From NCBI GenBank assembly GCA_021904315.1, contig CM038923.1:5208001-5272000 (forward strand): a stretch of 64,000 nt of DNA. The letters are read 5' to 3'. This DNA is from Sphagnum magellanicum (Eukaryota > Streptophyta > Sphagnopsida > Sphagnales > Sphagnaceae). The stretch's first letter is position 1. Every line of letters starts with the position of its first letter. A model generated the notes under the pieces. It saw only the letters and a list, made by a program, of their open reading frames with translations. It made no database searches and had not been told where the DNA came from. Positions 13,465 to 23,918 of this stretch are shown piece by piece. The position numbers and the translations under genes are program-made.

Positions 13465-15400
13465 AATGGTAAAAATAGGGCTAAGTAGTAGCTAATATAT
13501 ATGTGACTAAATAGTAGGTATTTTATATGTTGATAAATCATAATTTTTAAATTAATTAATTAATTAAATAAGCTAGGTATAGGTAGTAAGTATTAAATAG
13601 TATGTAAGTAAGGTAATTAATAATAGGTATTTCATTGTGTTGAATGAAATAATTTTATGGGTAATTAATTAATAAGTTGTAATGTAATAAATAGTAAGCA
13701 ATATGTATGTGGGCTAAGTAATAGGTATTTTATCATGTTGATATGTGATTATTTTTTTATATTAGTTATTTAATTAATTAAGTTATGTAAGTTATTTATT
13801 AAATACGTTAAGGTTTAGGTAGCATGTGTAATTAATTAATTAAGTAGGTTATACAATCAATTTATTATACAAAAATTAGTAAGATAAGTAGTAGTTAGTA
13901 AATAGTTAGTAGGTCATATGTATGTGGGTTAAATAAGAGGTATTTTATCATGTTGATATGTGATTTTTAAAAATTAATTACTTAATTAGGTAAGAAATGT
14001 AATTTAATTTATTGAATGGGCTATGTAATAGGAATATTTTATGACAAATTTATAAACATTATATAATGAATAAGTTATATTTAATGAAAGCACACAACGA
14101 TGTAAACAATTTTAGGGGAAACTAGGACTACATATATTATAAAAAGTAATAACATGTAAGATTTCACCCACTTTGAATTCTTTTAAAGATCACATGTAAT
14201 TAATTTTAGGTTCAAACATAAAATAAATTATTAAACCCATCAATATGCAATTGATTGGGAGTTGTATCATTGTGTAAAACTGTATAGTCATATTGACATG
14301 TACCAAAAGCAAACATAACTATTGCTTAAAAATGACATAAAAATAACTTTAAAGTAGTTTTGAAATTAAAAGCACAATTTGAAAATTCTTTTAATGACAT
14401 ATTTTTGGATATTTCTAATATAAACCTTAACATAATAATATTAAAAAAACTTTTAAAATTTTAAATAGTTTTTTGAAAGACGTATTAAAAAAATTCTAAA
14501 AAGATTCTAAAAATAAAACAGTGGTTTAAGGGGGCACGTGTGGCTCTTAATAATGTGGTTGGACCCAAAAATACACAAATAATTTTATAAACATTGATTT
14601 ATAACCCCTATTTTACAGAAAATTTGCATTTTTTATTAATTTTGAAAATCCATTTTTAAAATGTAAAATAGTAAAAACAACACTTAGCCCGTCTACATCT
14701 TCAATGGAAGAACATTTTACAACATAAAAAGATCACAACTTTCATAATTATTATAACATAATGTACTAACAAATGTTTTGAAAACATCTAATATGAACTT
14801 CACAATTTAAAAAGAAATTGAAAATTTTAATGAAAAAGCTTTTTTGTCATGGTTGTCTTTTTACATGTGAAAAATTTCATGGATAAACTACCATTAAATC
14901 TAGTCCTTTACATAATCCTTTTTTACAGTTATAACATTGTGACAAGGTTGTTGTAAATTGAAAATGTACTCCAATTAATAATTAATTTGTTCATATTTTT
15001 TCCAAATTCATTATACAATGATATATTGGCATGTAAACCACCGTTAATTGTAAAGTTTAGTTACAAAACATTTTCCAAACATCCATCATGATATATTAAA
15101 GTTCCATAGGTAACAAAAACTTTTTAATTATGACAATTTTTCATCTACATTGTAGTGTGATTTCACTATATATCATCCATTTAAATTATATTTTGTTGGT
15201 ACAATTATGATCTATTATAAGAAAAATTATATAATATAATTTCTTAAATCAAATAGAAGCTTGAAATGTGAAAAAAAAAAAATTATTTTTTGAAAAAACA
15301 TTTATGATAATTTTAAATTAAAAAATGTGTAAACATAATAAAATTTATAATTCCATAAAATAAATTAACTATATGGAAATAATTAATATTTAAAAATTAA
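13465..15400. repeat. AT-rich segment present in copy A, absent in copy B
   Basis: Copy B jumps from 'ggcaattaatgatagaaatc' straight to the equivalent of A 15,403. The extra A segment contains at least three degenerate units of 'gtatgtgggctaagtaataggtattttatcatgttgatatgtgatt' type (13,480-14,000) and long AATTAATTAA runs. No coding is seen. It is either an insertion in A or, as short matching bases at the joint suggest, a deletion in B. Confidence 0.6.
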
Positions 15401-15885
15401 AATCAATTATCAAGATTAATCTTTATATAAAAAATAATAAAAATAATATAAAAATATTTTTTAAATAATTTATCTATGATCCATTTATAAATATTATATG
15501 TGAATAAATTATATATCACACATTTAAATTGAATTATATTGGTAAAATTATGATAAATAACTAAAATCTATAAGATAATTTTAAATATCAAATGAAGGTT
15601 TAAGATATGATATATATATCATGTGATTGAAATTATTTCTTCCATGGAATGGTTGTTGAAATTGTATTCAATAATTAAATTCAAATAATTTTTTTTTTCA
15701 AATTAATTTATATTTTTAAGAAGAAAAACATCTATTGTGTACATTATTAAAAAAAAATTAAATTAAAACTTTAATCTTATCATTTGGGCAAAATTTTAAT
15801 AAGATATCAAAGATAAAAAATGATGTGTGTGTAATGTTTTCAATGAAATAGGATAAATAAAAGGCACATTATTTCTTTCCCATAA

Positions 15886-16010
15886 CAAGTGGGGTGGCTT
15901 AGTGATAAAGGGGTTGATTTCCATCCTTGGGGTCCTTGGATTAATTCTCACCCATGACATGGGTTGTGGTGAACAGGATGTCGTTGTCACAAATACCAAT
16001 GCCATGGAAT
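15886..16010 (+). repeat. tRNA-related SINE-like repeat (copy A)
   Basis: The sequence GTGGGGTGGCTTAGTGATAAA looks like the 5' end of a tRNA-derived SINE with an A box (TGGCTTAGTGATAAAGG). About 40 bases later, 'ggattaattctcaccc' sits where a B box would be, but it has lost the GTTCRA core. The same unit lies at 43,607-43,735, where the A box reads TGGCTTAGTGGTAAAAAGG. It is a repeat, not a tRNA gene. Confidence 0.5.
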
Positions 16011-16180
16011 TCATTCATTTGAATGTTCATCCATGTACCTAGCTTTTAATTTAGTTTCAATTCATTTTTTAAAAATTTCCATTTAAGTTTTAGTTCATTT
16101 CCAATTGACTCTAAGTTCACTCCAGTTAAAATTTAATTAAGTTTTAATTAAGTCCGAATTAACTTCAAATTAACTCCGAA

Positions 16181-17058
16181 TCATTGAACTTCCATATTAC
16201 AGTGGGAGATCAGCAAAGATGTTGACAGAATTCAGCTCCAAGTCAACCACTTAGCAACATGGACTAGAGTCTTGCAACCAGTGTATAAGTGAAAGTGAAG
16301 GAATATATGTAGCTACAACGTGCTGGCTGTCCACCTAGGCTGATGAACTCACTTGTGTCAGTATCATTGCAAAGATCTGCCAGCTCAGATCGATGCAAAT
16401 GTACAAGAATGCAGTTAGTGGCATGTTATGTCTTTGATGATTAGAAGCAGATTGCAGATTCTCAGATGCTTTTGTGGTTCTGTTGATTCACAGACAGGTT
16501 GCAAGCACTTGATTCATTGAAAATAAGACACAACTGCTACCATCAGTACATCAAATTAGGCACCAGATGATTCTGGAATTATATATGTTTAGTTCCCCAT
16601 GTATTGCATGTTAGTGTGACCAAAATTTAACCTACTCTAGTTAACAATGATATAAAACTCAGATAAGCCTACATGTCAGCCATGCACTCCCTGCTTTGCT
16701 TATGTGTCCAAGTGGTAAATTGAAATTTCACATGACTTAATAATAGTCAGGCATCTTTGGACATGCTAGCTCACTTCTAAGCCATTTCATCCTTAATTAC
16801 AATTTGGAATCTGTAAATGGGCCAAAAAATCTGCTCAAACCTCTATGAGGCACGACAATCATAGCCTTTGTTGTGATGCAAATCAAGTGAGAAGGAGTTG
16901 AATTTACTAGTGTGCATGACAAAAGTATTTAATAGCAGCAAGTAACCAAGTGTTTGAATAGGAGACACCATCAGTACTTGAATCCTGGAAGTTGTACATG
17001 TGGAACACCCACCATACTGTATGAGGCCTAGTGTCCTAGTTGTTTCCATCATCAATCA
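16181..17058 (-). pseudogene. 3' part of the CHAT-domain pseudogene and downstream sequence
   Basis: Immediately outside the Helitron 3' end (17,059), minus-strand reading continues the CHAT frame as ATG-ATT-GAT-GAT-GGA, joining to AAG-GCA-ATG-ATA-GCA-A at 23,919. A TAG follows a few codons later, and then sequence that can read PHTVWWVFHMYNFQ, plausibly the degenerate C-terminal strand of the domain. Beyond about 16,840 nothing is recognisable down to the edge of copy A at 16,180. This piece is moderately less AT-rich than copy A beside it, which fits an old gene tail or 3' UTR. Confidence 0.5.
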
Positions 17059-17090
17059 CTAGTGGGTAACCCGTGGCTATGCCACTCCAA
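17059..17090 (-). other. Helitron 3' terminus with hairpin
   Basis: Reading the minus strand from about 17,086, the hairpin GTGGC-ATA-GCCAC is followed by GGGTTACCCACTAG and then T. The same layout, with a different hairpin (GCCT-TGC-AGGC) and GGGTTACCACTAG, ends the small Helitron at 37,713. This structure is the expected termination signal for rolling-circle transfer. Confidence 0.88.
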
Positions 17091-17112
17091 CCCTACTGTC
17101 TGCACAATCATG

Positions 17113-20100
17113 TTACAACACCTCTGTGTAAACAACATTGCGAGTGTACACACCAGCAGGTGCATCTTCATGAGCATCCTTCCACCCATCTGTAACTAGT
17201 AGTTTCACCCCCTCGGGGTACCCAATGCGCAACATGGCCGCATACAATTGGCCATGTGTAAATACAGGCTTGGGTAGAAAAATGCCAACCATCTTCAATG
17301 TCTGCCCTTGCGCCTTATTGATGGTCATGGCAAATGCAGGGCACATAGGGAACTGGCGACGGCGCAGAGTGAAAGGCATTCGTTCTGTGTTTGAAGGTGT
17401 GATGCTTAGCCGTGGAATAAACACTCGTTGGCCCTTTGTAGGAACTATTGCCACCTCTGTTTCAATGACATGCTGCATGAATTGAATGACAATGAGCTTG
17501 GTACCATTAGCCAAGCCGCTGGTCATGTTGCGTAATAATATGATGGGACAACCCTCCTGCAAGTGCAATTCATGGGGTGGTATGCCTGAAAAACTGAGTG
17601 TGTTCAAGAACTCAGTGGGGTAAATGCCATGTTGCTCCCCATGCACCACAGAATCCGCGCTATAATACACACGGTGTTGTGCGGGCGAGCCATCGTGTTT
17701 TGTGAATGCATATTTGTCATTGATGAGTTTATTGATTGCATCCACATCTTCGTTCAAAGGTGTAGGAATTGCACGCTCAATGATGTATGCAGATCTTGCA
17801 GCATACTCAACAATAGATGACAGAGTGCCATACACTTCTTCAATCAAATCTGCCATAGTAAGGCCATTGCAGCACATGTCATGAGGAATAAGAATGGAGT
17901 CTTCACCAACAGAGGGATACATGCGCTCTGCGCCCTCCCCCACACATTGCAAGTAATCAGTAAATGCCTGCTGCCGTGTGGCATTTGCTTGTGCATGCAC
18001 CCCACCCTGAGCCAGCAACCTCTGCATGCACATGTTGGTGTGCAACTTGAATACACGCACATGTTACCATATGCTGGAATGGTTCAAAGCTGCAGTGACG
18101 ACATCTCCCCTGGTGCCGCAGGGCACAACAGGCAAAATTTGTTGAAAATCGCCGCTAAACACCACAACCAAGCCGCCAAAGGGCAGGAACTTGAATGTTG
18201 GGTTAATGACAGCCATGATGTCTTACAAAGACCTGTTGACAGCCTCAAAAACATGCATGTGCATCATGACAGCCTCATCCCACACAATGAGCGCAGTCGC
18301 TTGCAAAAGTGCTGCGAGCTCAGAGTCCCTACTGATGTAGCATGTGGACGTGCTGTTGAGGCCTTGCACATGGATCTTGAAACCTGAGTGTGCAGTGCGG
18401 CCTCCGTCCAGCAGCAATGTAACAATGCCAGACGATGCCACAATAACAACGACCCGACCTTGTGCGTGCATGATGCTCAACAAGCAACTGTAGAGAAAGG
18501 TTTTGCCAGTGCCGCCAGGGCCATCGACAAAAAAACGGCGGTTGATATCGACCATGACATTTTCATAGACAGCCCGTTGCTCAGGGTTAAGTTGCGGCAC
18601 GTGCTCATCTCGCATGGCTGCTTGCGTTACCGCGTCATACCTGGCAATTTCGTCTGCCACCACAGCACTCGCAGGTTGGGCCGCAAGCGTTGGCAAGCCA
18701 AATGCTACTAAGCCCTCGTTGTTGTTGAGGTGTGTTAACTGCAGTGCCAACTGCAGCGCCAACTCCCGCAGCACCATGTCCTGGATGGCAGCATCGAGTT
18801 GCCGCACTGGCTCGCCCTGCACGTTATAGGAGCACACACACAACATAGTGAACATTAAGCGTCGAACAACATGTAGACCATGACCATGCAAAGCCGCAAG
18901 GCAAGCTGACGTGCAGAGCCATACACAGACAGAGCTGAGCACCAACTTGGCGTGCTTGATAAAGGAAGTCTTGTACCATGTCGTCCTTGAAGTGCTCCCA
19001 CAAAGCCAATGGGTTTGTAACAGCATTGAACACCAGCAAGGCAGCAAACAATGCCCTGAGGCATGCACTGGCCATGCTTACAGTCTCCTCCATGCACTGG
19101 GCCCACTGAACATCGTCCTGCAGCAAACCACGCTGTCGACATGCTTCTTTGAAAGATGCGTGCTGCGTGGGATGTTGCAAGTGCCTGTTGGTGCACGCTA
19201 GGTCCTCAAAAGATGTAACCCTAGGCACATGATGTAGCAAAAGACACAAGAAGTACCTCTCCCCTTCGAAGGGTTGCACAAAGTACATGCGGCCGATAGG
19301 CAGCAGACCTGGTGTCCGTGTGCGGAGTGCCCATTGCTTTTCCTTCTTTTTCCGTGTGGTAATGCGTGGAAAGTCATGGTAAAGCGTGTTGAGAGCCAAG
19401 CGCAATGGTGCAGATGGATTGAGATGCTCCCGTGCTGTTTTGTTAAATGCAAACCATGCAGTCAGAGTTGTGTGAGGGTTCCGGTTAAGTACGGCCGCAG
19501 CATCAGTGCCCTTTTGAAATAGGATGGTTTGACGCCCTTTCAAGTGCACAGCAAGCCGAACGACATTGGGGTGCTCCTTGTGCAGATCAAAGCCATACAG
19601 ACGGTGGCTGGCCTCAGAAGCCGACACATATCGGCCGTCTTGGTAGATCTTGATCTCATCCCGCATGAGTGGCTAAGCGGGCGCAGTGCCATCAGGTGCA
19701 ACAACGTCCACCTATGCACGGTCGTGGCCCTTGTAGACGTACTTGTAGAGGTATTTGACAACCGTGACGGAGGTGCAAACCTCCATGTTCATGTGGCAAT
19801 TGAAGAGTAGGGACAGGTACGGGTTGTAGGGCAGCACCCAACAGTTGTCAAAAGCAAACCCACCCCTGTAGCAACAGTAGCCAAACAGTAGTTGTTACGT
19901 GAGCGGTGTCATAGGTCAATAAGCGCAAGCATGACAGCATAGTCGTGCATGTTGTCAGTCCAAATGCATGGTCCTACTGCCAACACACTTACCACTCAAA
20001 TGTGTGGCCATCATCTCGGCGACAGTAAATTGGGTAGGAGTCAGTGGTGTTGGTGGTGTGCTCTGAGAAGGCTTTAGGGTAGCCTTTTGAACAAACGTTG

Positions 20101-22126
20101 TTAGCCATGCAAGGGCAATGTGGGTTGATGGTGCCACAGGGGCCATGTAGCATGCAACTTGTAACGACCTCAAAAAGAGTGGGGTGTGCATCCTTATCAG
20201 GCAACTCTGCAGACACCATGCGGTCGTACTCAACGGGCCCTCGTGGTTTGTGATCGGAGTGCAGAATGAGCAGAAATTGTGCATGCGGCAGGCCTCTCTA
20301 CTGCCACTCAATGACATGAATGTTAGCCACCACTTTGCCAAAAATGCCCTTTTTCAAAAGCTCGTCCAGCAAGTGCTGTAATTTGCCAAAAAAAACGCGT
20401 GTGACCAAATCAGGGCGGTCATTGGCAATTTCGCCGGGCCTCGGCGCGCTGATAATCTCTTCCCACTTGGGGTTGCAGGTCATGGTGATGAACAAATCAG
20501 GCTTGCCATATTGGCGGACAATGGCCATGGAATCTTGGTACAACTGAGCCATGTGTCGGTGGCCACCAATGAATGAGGATGGCAATACAATGAGCCTGAC
20601 CAGGTTGTCGATGTTGGCGTCGTTATTGGCAATTGCATCAGCCACGCCACCATAAATTGCAGCACGCAAAGGGCCTTGGTTGTTACGTATGTAAAACAGC
20701 CATTGTGATTCCACTTTGCTATATTGGTCAACAACCCACTCTTGATACAAACGTTTGCCATACACAAAGAGGGCGTGCGATGTCGGGTTCCTATCTTGCA
20801 TGTGATAATAAGCCCACTCCCGTGCAGTGATTTTTTTGCTTTGTGCAGGTTGTGCTGGCCCTGCATTTATTATAACATGCTTAACATCACCTTCCTCCTC
20901 GCTGCCACCATCCTGTGCAAGTTGTGCTGGCTCTACATCTACTACAACATGCCCAACATCACCTTCCTCCTCCCCGCTAACAGCCCGCCGACGGTCAGGG
21001 GCAACAACAGCATGGGGCATGCTTAGCTGCTAGCCGAGCTCACCATGAGGATGGAACAACACAAAGTGGAGCGGATCGTAAGCATGGTGCAGGTCATTGA
21101 TCCTCCATAGCCCGTCGCCGCGTGCACACACTCTGATGTCCTTGCCTGTAACCGACTTATCATCATCGCCTGTGCAAGAGCAACAACATTTATGTCAATG
21201 AATGAGGAACATTGCATCAAATGTACGATGGCAACAAACTAACAGCACAGTAGTACACATTGCTAAAGAACCTCACCTGGCAACAGCCCAGCCACTTCGG
21301 GGGTAGTAGGAGCATTGTAGCGTCGCTTGTCAACGTTGCCGTTGACCCTGATGATAACTTCCCATTGAGGCAAGTCGTGTGCGGGCATGTCCATGACTTG
21401 TTTGAAACGCTGCACAAATGTGTTGTGATCATGCAACATCTACTGTAGCCCCGCCAAAGTTGGCTGATGCAAAGCAACGCCCGTAGCACCCAAAGCTGCA
21501 AGGCATGCTGTGACTTGTGCATCCATGGAATCAATGATGTACAGCTGGGCGAATTGTGGCACATCATGCTCGGTGAGCTACAAAGGCCCCAACAAGTGAT
21601 GCACAGCCCCTTTGATGGCAATCATGTTGATCCCTTGTTCCGGGGAATGGATGTGCAGGCCCGTTGAGGCCATCTGCAATGCAGAGTTGTATGCACGAAT
21701 GTTCTACTTGAAATCCTTAGTGGCAGGTGGCAAAGGCTGGTGCTCACTAGGCACATTGGTGAGCAAATCTTTGAGTGGCTGAAGTGCAGGGGCGGGGAAA
21801 GCATTGCTCAACCTAGACATCTTGCCACCGCCGCAACACAAAGTGGTGCGCTTTTTCTCGTGCTCAAAGCGGAGTGCATTGCAGTGTGTGCACCTATGTG
21901 ACATGGCACCCAATGAGTGTACCACCAACCCCTCCACCTCATCCATAGTGTGCAAGGCTTGCTTCCCAGATCGTCGGGTGCGAGCCCCTTGCTTGGTTGC
22001 TTGCTGCTATTCAGCGAACTAAGCTGCCTTGGCAGCACGCCTGGCAGAAGCATCCTGTTCCCTGGCTGCTTGCAGCGATTCAATGGACTGAGCTGCCCTG
22101 GTAACGCGCTTGGTTGTAGCATTCAT
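17113..22126 (-). pseudogene. Helitron Rep-helicase (RepHel), disrupted
   Basis: Reading from the ATG at 22,126: a basic, Ala/Arg-rich N terminus; a zinc-finger-like CTHCNALRFEHEKKR...CCGGGK (about 21,890-21,820); the Helitron_like_N domain (about 21,020-20,300); a HUH region HVIEWQ-stop-RGLPHAQF (about 20,320-20,275), where the second His of HUH is Gln; the tyrosine motif VVKYLYKYVYKGHDRA (about 19,765-19,715); Pif1 helicase with Walker A GPGGTGKT (about 18,525-18,500), Walker B LIVWDEAVMMH (about 18,290-18,260), motif V AMTINKAQGQTL and motif VI AAMLRIGY (Ser-Arg lost). Damage includes stops after IEWQ, GHDRA, TAPA, VNRSL and NHSSIW, and frame changes near 21.1, 19.9 and 18.9 kb. The intact protein would be roughly 1,600 residues, usual for plant RepHel. 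It would nick, transfer and unwind the element in the nucleus; this copy cannot. Confidence 0.9.
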
Positions 22127-22264
22127 TTGCCTGGCTACATCAATGCAAGGGGAGGAGGACCTAAAACCAGAAACTGTTTTTTCACATCTGAATCAAGCCA
22201 ACAGTCTACCAATTCCACTCAATACAGATATCTTTGTGTTGACAATGTGGCAAATACCCTTTGC

Positions 22265-23215
22265 TTCTTGTATGTTTTTGTGATCAAAATATGTTTCATT
22301 GATCTTGATAAACCAAGATAGCAAACCTGATTGATATGCTCTTTTCTGAGGTTGTCAATAGCTCAATCTTTATTTGTGCTGGGGATTCATTATGGAGACC
22401 TGAAAAGATACAATTTTTCTCTAATTTTTTTTTTCTTCAAATTTTGACAGCTTTGATTCATTTTGTAGACCCAAAAAGAGACAATATTTTTCTGATGTCT
22501 TCTGTGTTTGTGATCAAAATATGTTTCATTGATCTTGATAAACCAAGATAGCATACCTGATTGATATGCTCTTTTCTGAGGTTGTCAATAGCTCAATCTT
22601 TATTTGTGTTGGGGATTCATTATGGAGACTTGAAAAGATACAATTTTTCTTTAATTTCTTTTTTGTTCAAATTTTAATAGACTTTGATTCATTTTGTAGG
22701 GGATTCATTATGGAGACCTGAAAAGATACAATTTTTGTTTAATTACTTTTTTGTTCAAATTTTGATAGACTTTGATTCATTTCGTAGACCCAAAAAGAGA
22801 CAATATTTTTCTGATGTCTTTTGTGTTTGTGATCAAAATATGTTTCATTGATCTTGATAAACCAAGATAGCATACTTGATTGATATGCTCTTTTCTGAGG
22901 TTGTCAATAGCTCAATCTTTATTTCTTTTTTGTTCAAATTTTGACACACTTTGATTCATTTTGTAGACCCAAAAAAAGACAATATTTTTCTGATGTCTTC
23001 TGTGTTTAAATTTTGAGAGTTTGATGTCATAAATGTCCTTGAATCCAAATCAAGTGTAGTTCTGATGTCTTCTGTGTTTGTGATCAAAATATGTTTCATT
23101 GATCTTGATAAACCAAGATAGCATACCTAATTGATATGCTTTATTCTGAGGTTGTCAATAGCTCAATCTTTATTTGTGCTGGGGATTCATTATGGAGACC
23201 TGAAAAGATACAACC
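22265..23215. repeat. ~240-bp tandem repeat in the Helitron 5' region
   Basis: Four imperfect units begin at about 22,270, 22,502, 22,825 and 23,073. Each contains 'gatcaaaatatgtttcattg', a small hairpin (ATCTTG-ATAAAC-CAAGAT), 'gatatgctcttttctgaggt' and 'ggggattcattatggagacc'. Some units have internal deletions. Repeats in the 5' untranslated region of the RepHel gene may hold its promoter; that is inference. Confidence 0.8.
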
Positions 23216-23900
23216 CTAAACCCTAAACTGTCTATAGGAACTGGAAAGGGGAGTGAATTGTTATCTACTTTGAGTCTCATGCAATTCCTCTCTTCCTTTG
23301 ATCTCAGCACAGAATGTCATTATCACAACCCTAATTGTAGAACTCTTGCACAGTCTTTTAAGTCTTTGTATCTTCTTGTGAGGACACAATTCTGCAAGAT
23401 GATGACGATGAAAAAGAAGAAAAAGAAGATGCTTCAACAGATGGATCGACTTCAGCCATATCCATCTTTGTTTAGGTCTCACCTGAAAAAGATATGAATG
23501 CTGTCAGTGAATCCGAACACACAGAGTCTCATGCAATTCCTCTCTTCCTTTGATCTTTGAGACCCTGGCTACTTTGTGTATCCGCCTTCGTGAGTGTCGT
23601 TGAGATGACAAGCTTTCCCCATGATCCAAATCTTGCCAGGAGTCATCGACAACAGCAACCCTTTGTTGATTGCAGCAGTAGAAGCAACCGCAACAAAGAG
23701 GAACTGACAACTGCAGAATTCTTCCCCCACCACGACAATCAACCAAGAAAACAAAACCCATCAAAAAAAAAAAAAAAAAACAAAAGGTCCAAGTAGTTTA
23801 ACTAACACAGAAAACAAAACCCATAAAAAAAAAACAAAAAAACAAAGGTTTGGGCAGTGCCTGGAAACTGCCTGGATAGACAGACAGACAAACACACCTG
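23216..23900. other. Helitron 5' non-coding region with duplicated segment
   Basis: A short telomere-like run (aaccctaaaccctaaac) at 23,214-23,228 is followed by two copies of 'ctcatgcaattcctctcttc' (about 23,277 and 23,528). Between them lies an acidic-looking stretch (GATGATGACGATGAAAAAG, 23,398 onward) that could be a captured host exon, but I cannot name the source gene. There is an A-run at 23,763-23,780, and a CAGACAGACA run near the terminus. Confidence 0.45.
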
Positions 23901-23918
23901 TAGATTTAATATATAAAA

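Larger units (their letters stand above)
6150..16180 (+). mobile_element. copy A of a ~10-kb composite repeat (Pif1-type helicase plus Harbinger remnants)
   Basis: This block matches 34,092-43,935 (copy B) over most of its length, starting at 'ttggattaacttgta' and ending near 'ccgaattaact'. It holds a Pif1/Helitron-type helicase C-terminal fragment (7,600-8,171), a tRNA-derived SINE scar (8,215-8,310), a MITE end (9,714), the C-terminal part of a PIF/Harbinger transposase (10,440-10,740) and a second tRNA-like repeat (15,886-16,010). Relative to copies B and C, the segment about 8,525-10,303 is in the opposite orientation. Copy A also has about 1.94 kb (13,465-15,400) missing from B. Termini and target duplications are not clear, so it may be a large segmental duplication of nested elements rather than one transposon. 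Confidence 0.7.
17059..23918 (-). mobile_element. autonomous-type Helitron, 6.86 kb, inactivated
   Basis: On the minus strand the 3' end has the textbook Helitron layout: hairpin GTGGCATAGCCAC, then GGGTTACCCACTAG, then host T at 17,058. The 5' end at 23,918 reads TTTTATATATTAAATC after host A (23,919); the expected TC is TT, a single C-to-T change. Inside lie about 1.8 kb of 5' non-coding sequence with a tandem repeat (22,265-23,215), then the Rep-helicase gene (22,126-17,113), whose stop codon is only ~54 bp from the 3' terminus. There is no target duplication and the site is A/T, as expected for rolling-circle insertion. The element sits inside a CHAT-domain coding exon. Its coding region is strikingly richer in GC than its flanks, which suggests relatively recent arrival from a GC-richer source or less time for CpG decay, although it already has several stops. 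Confidence 0.88.

Noticed and set aside
17225..19810. Plus-strand open frames inside the Helitron
   Set aside because: They are antisense to well-identified RepHel motifs in GC-rich sequence and have no family signature.
23212..23231. Telomeric sequence
   Set aside because: Only two full CCCTAAA units occur, inside a Helitron leader; no telomere tract is present.
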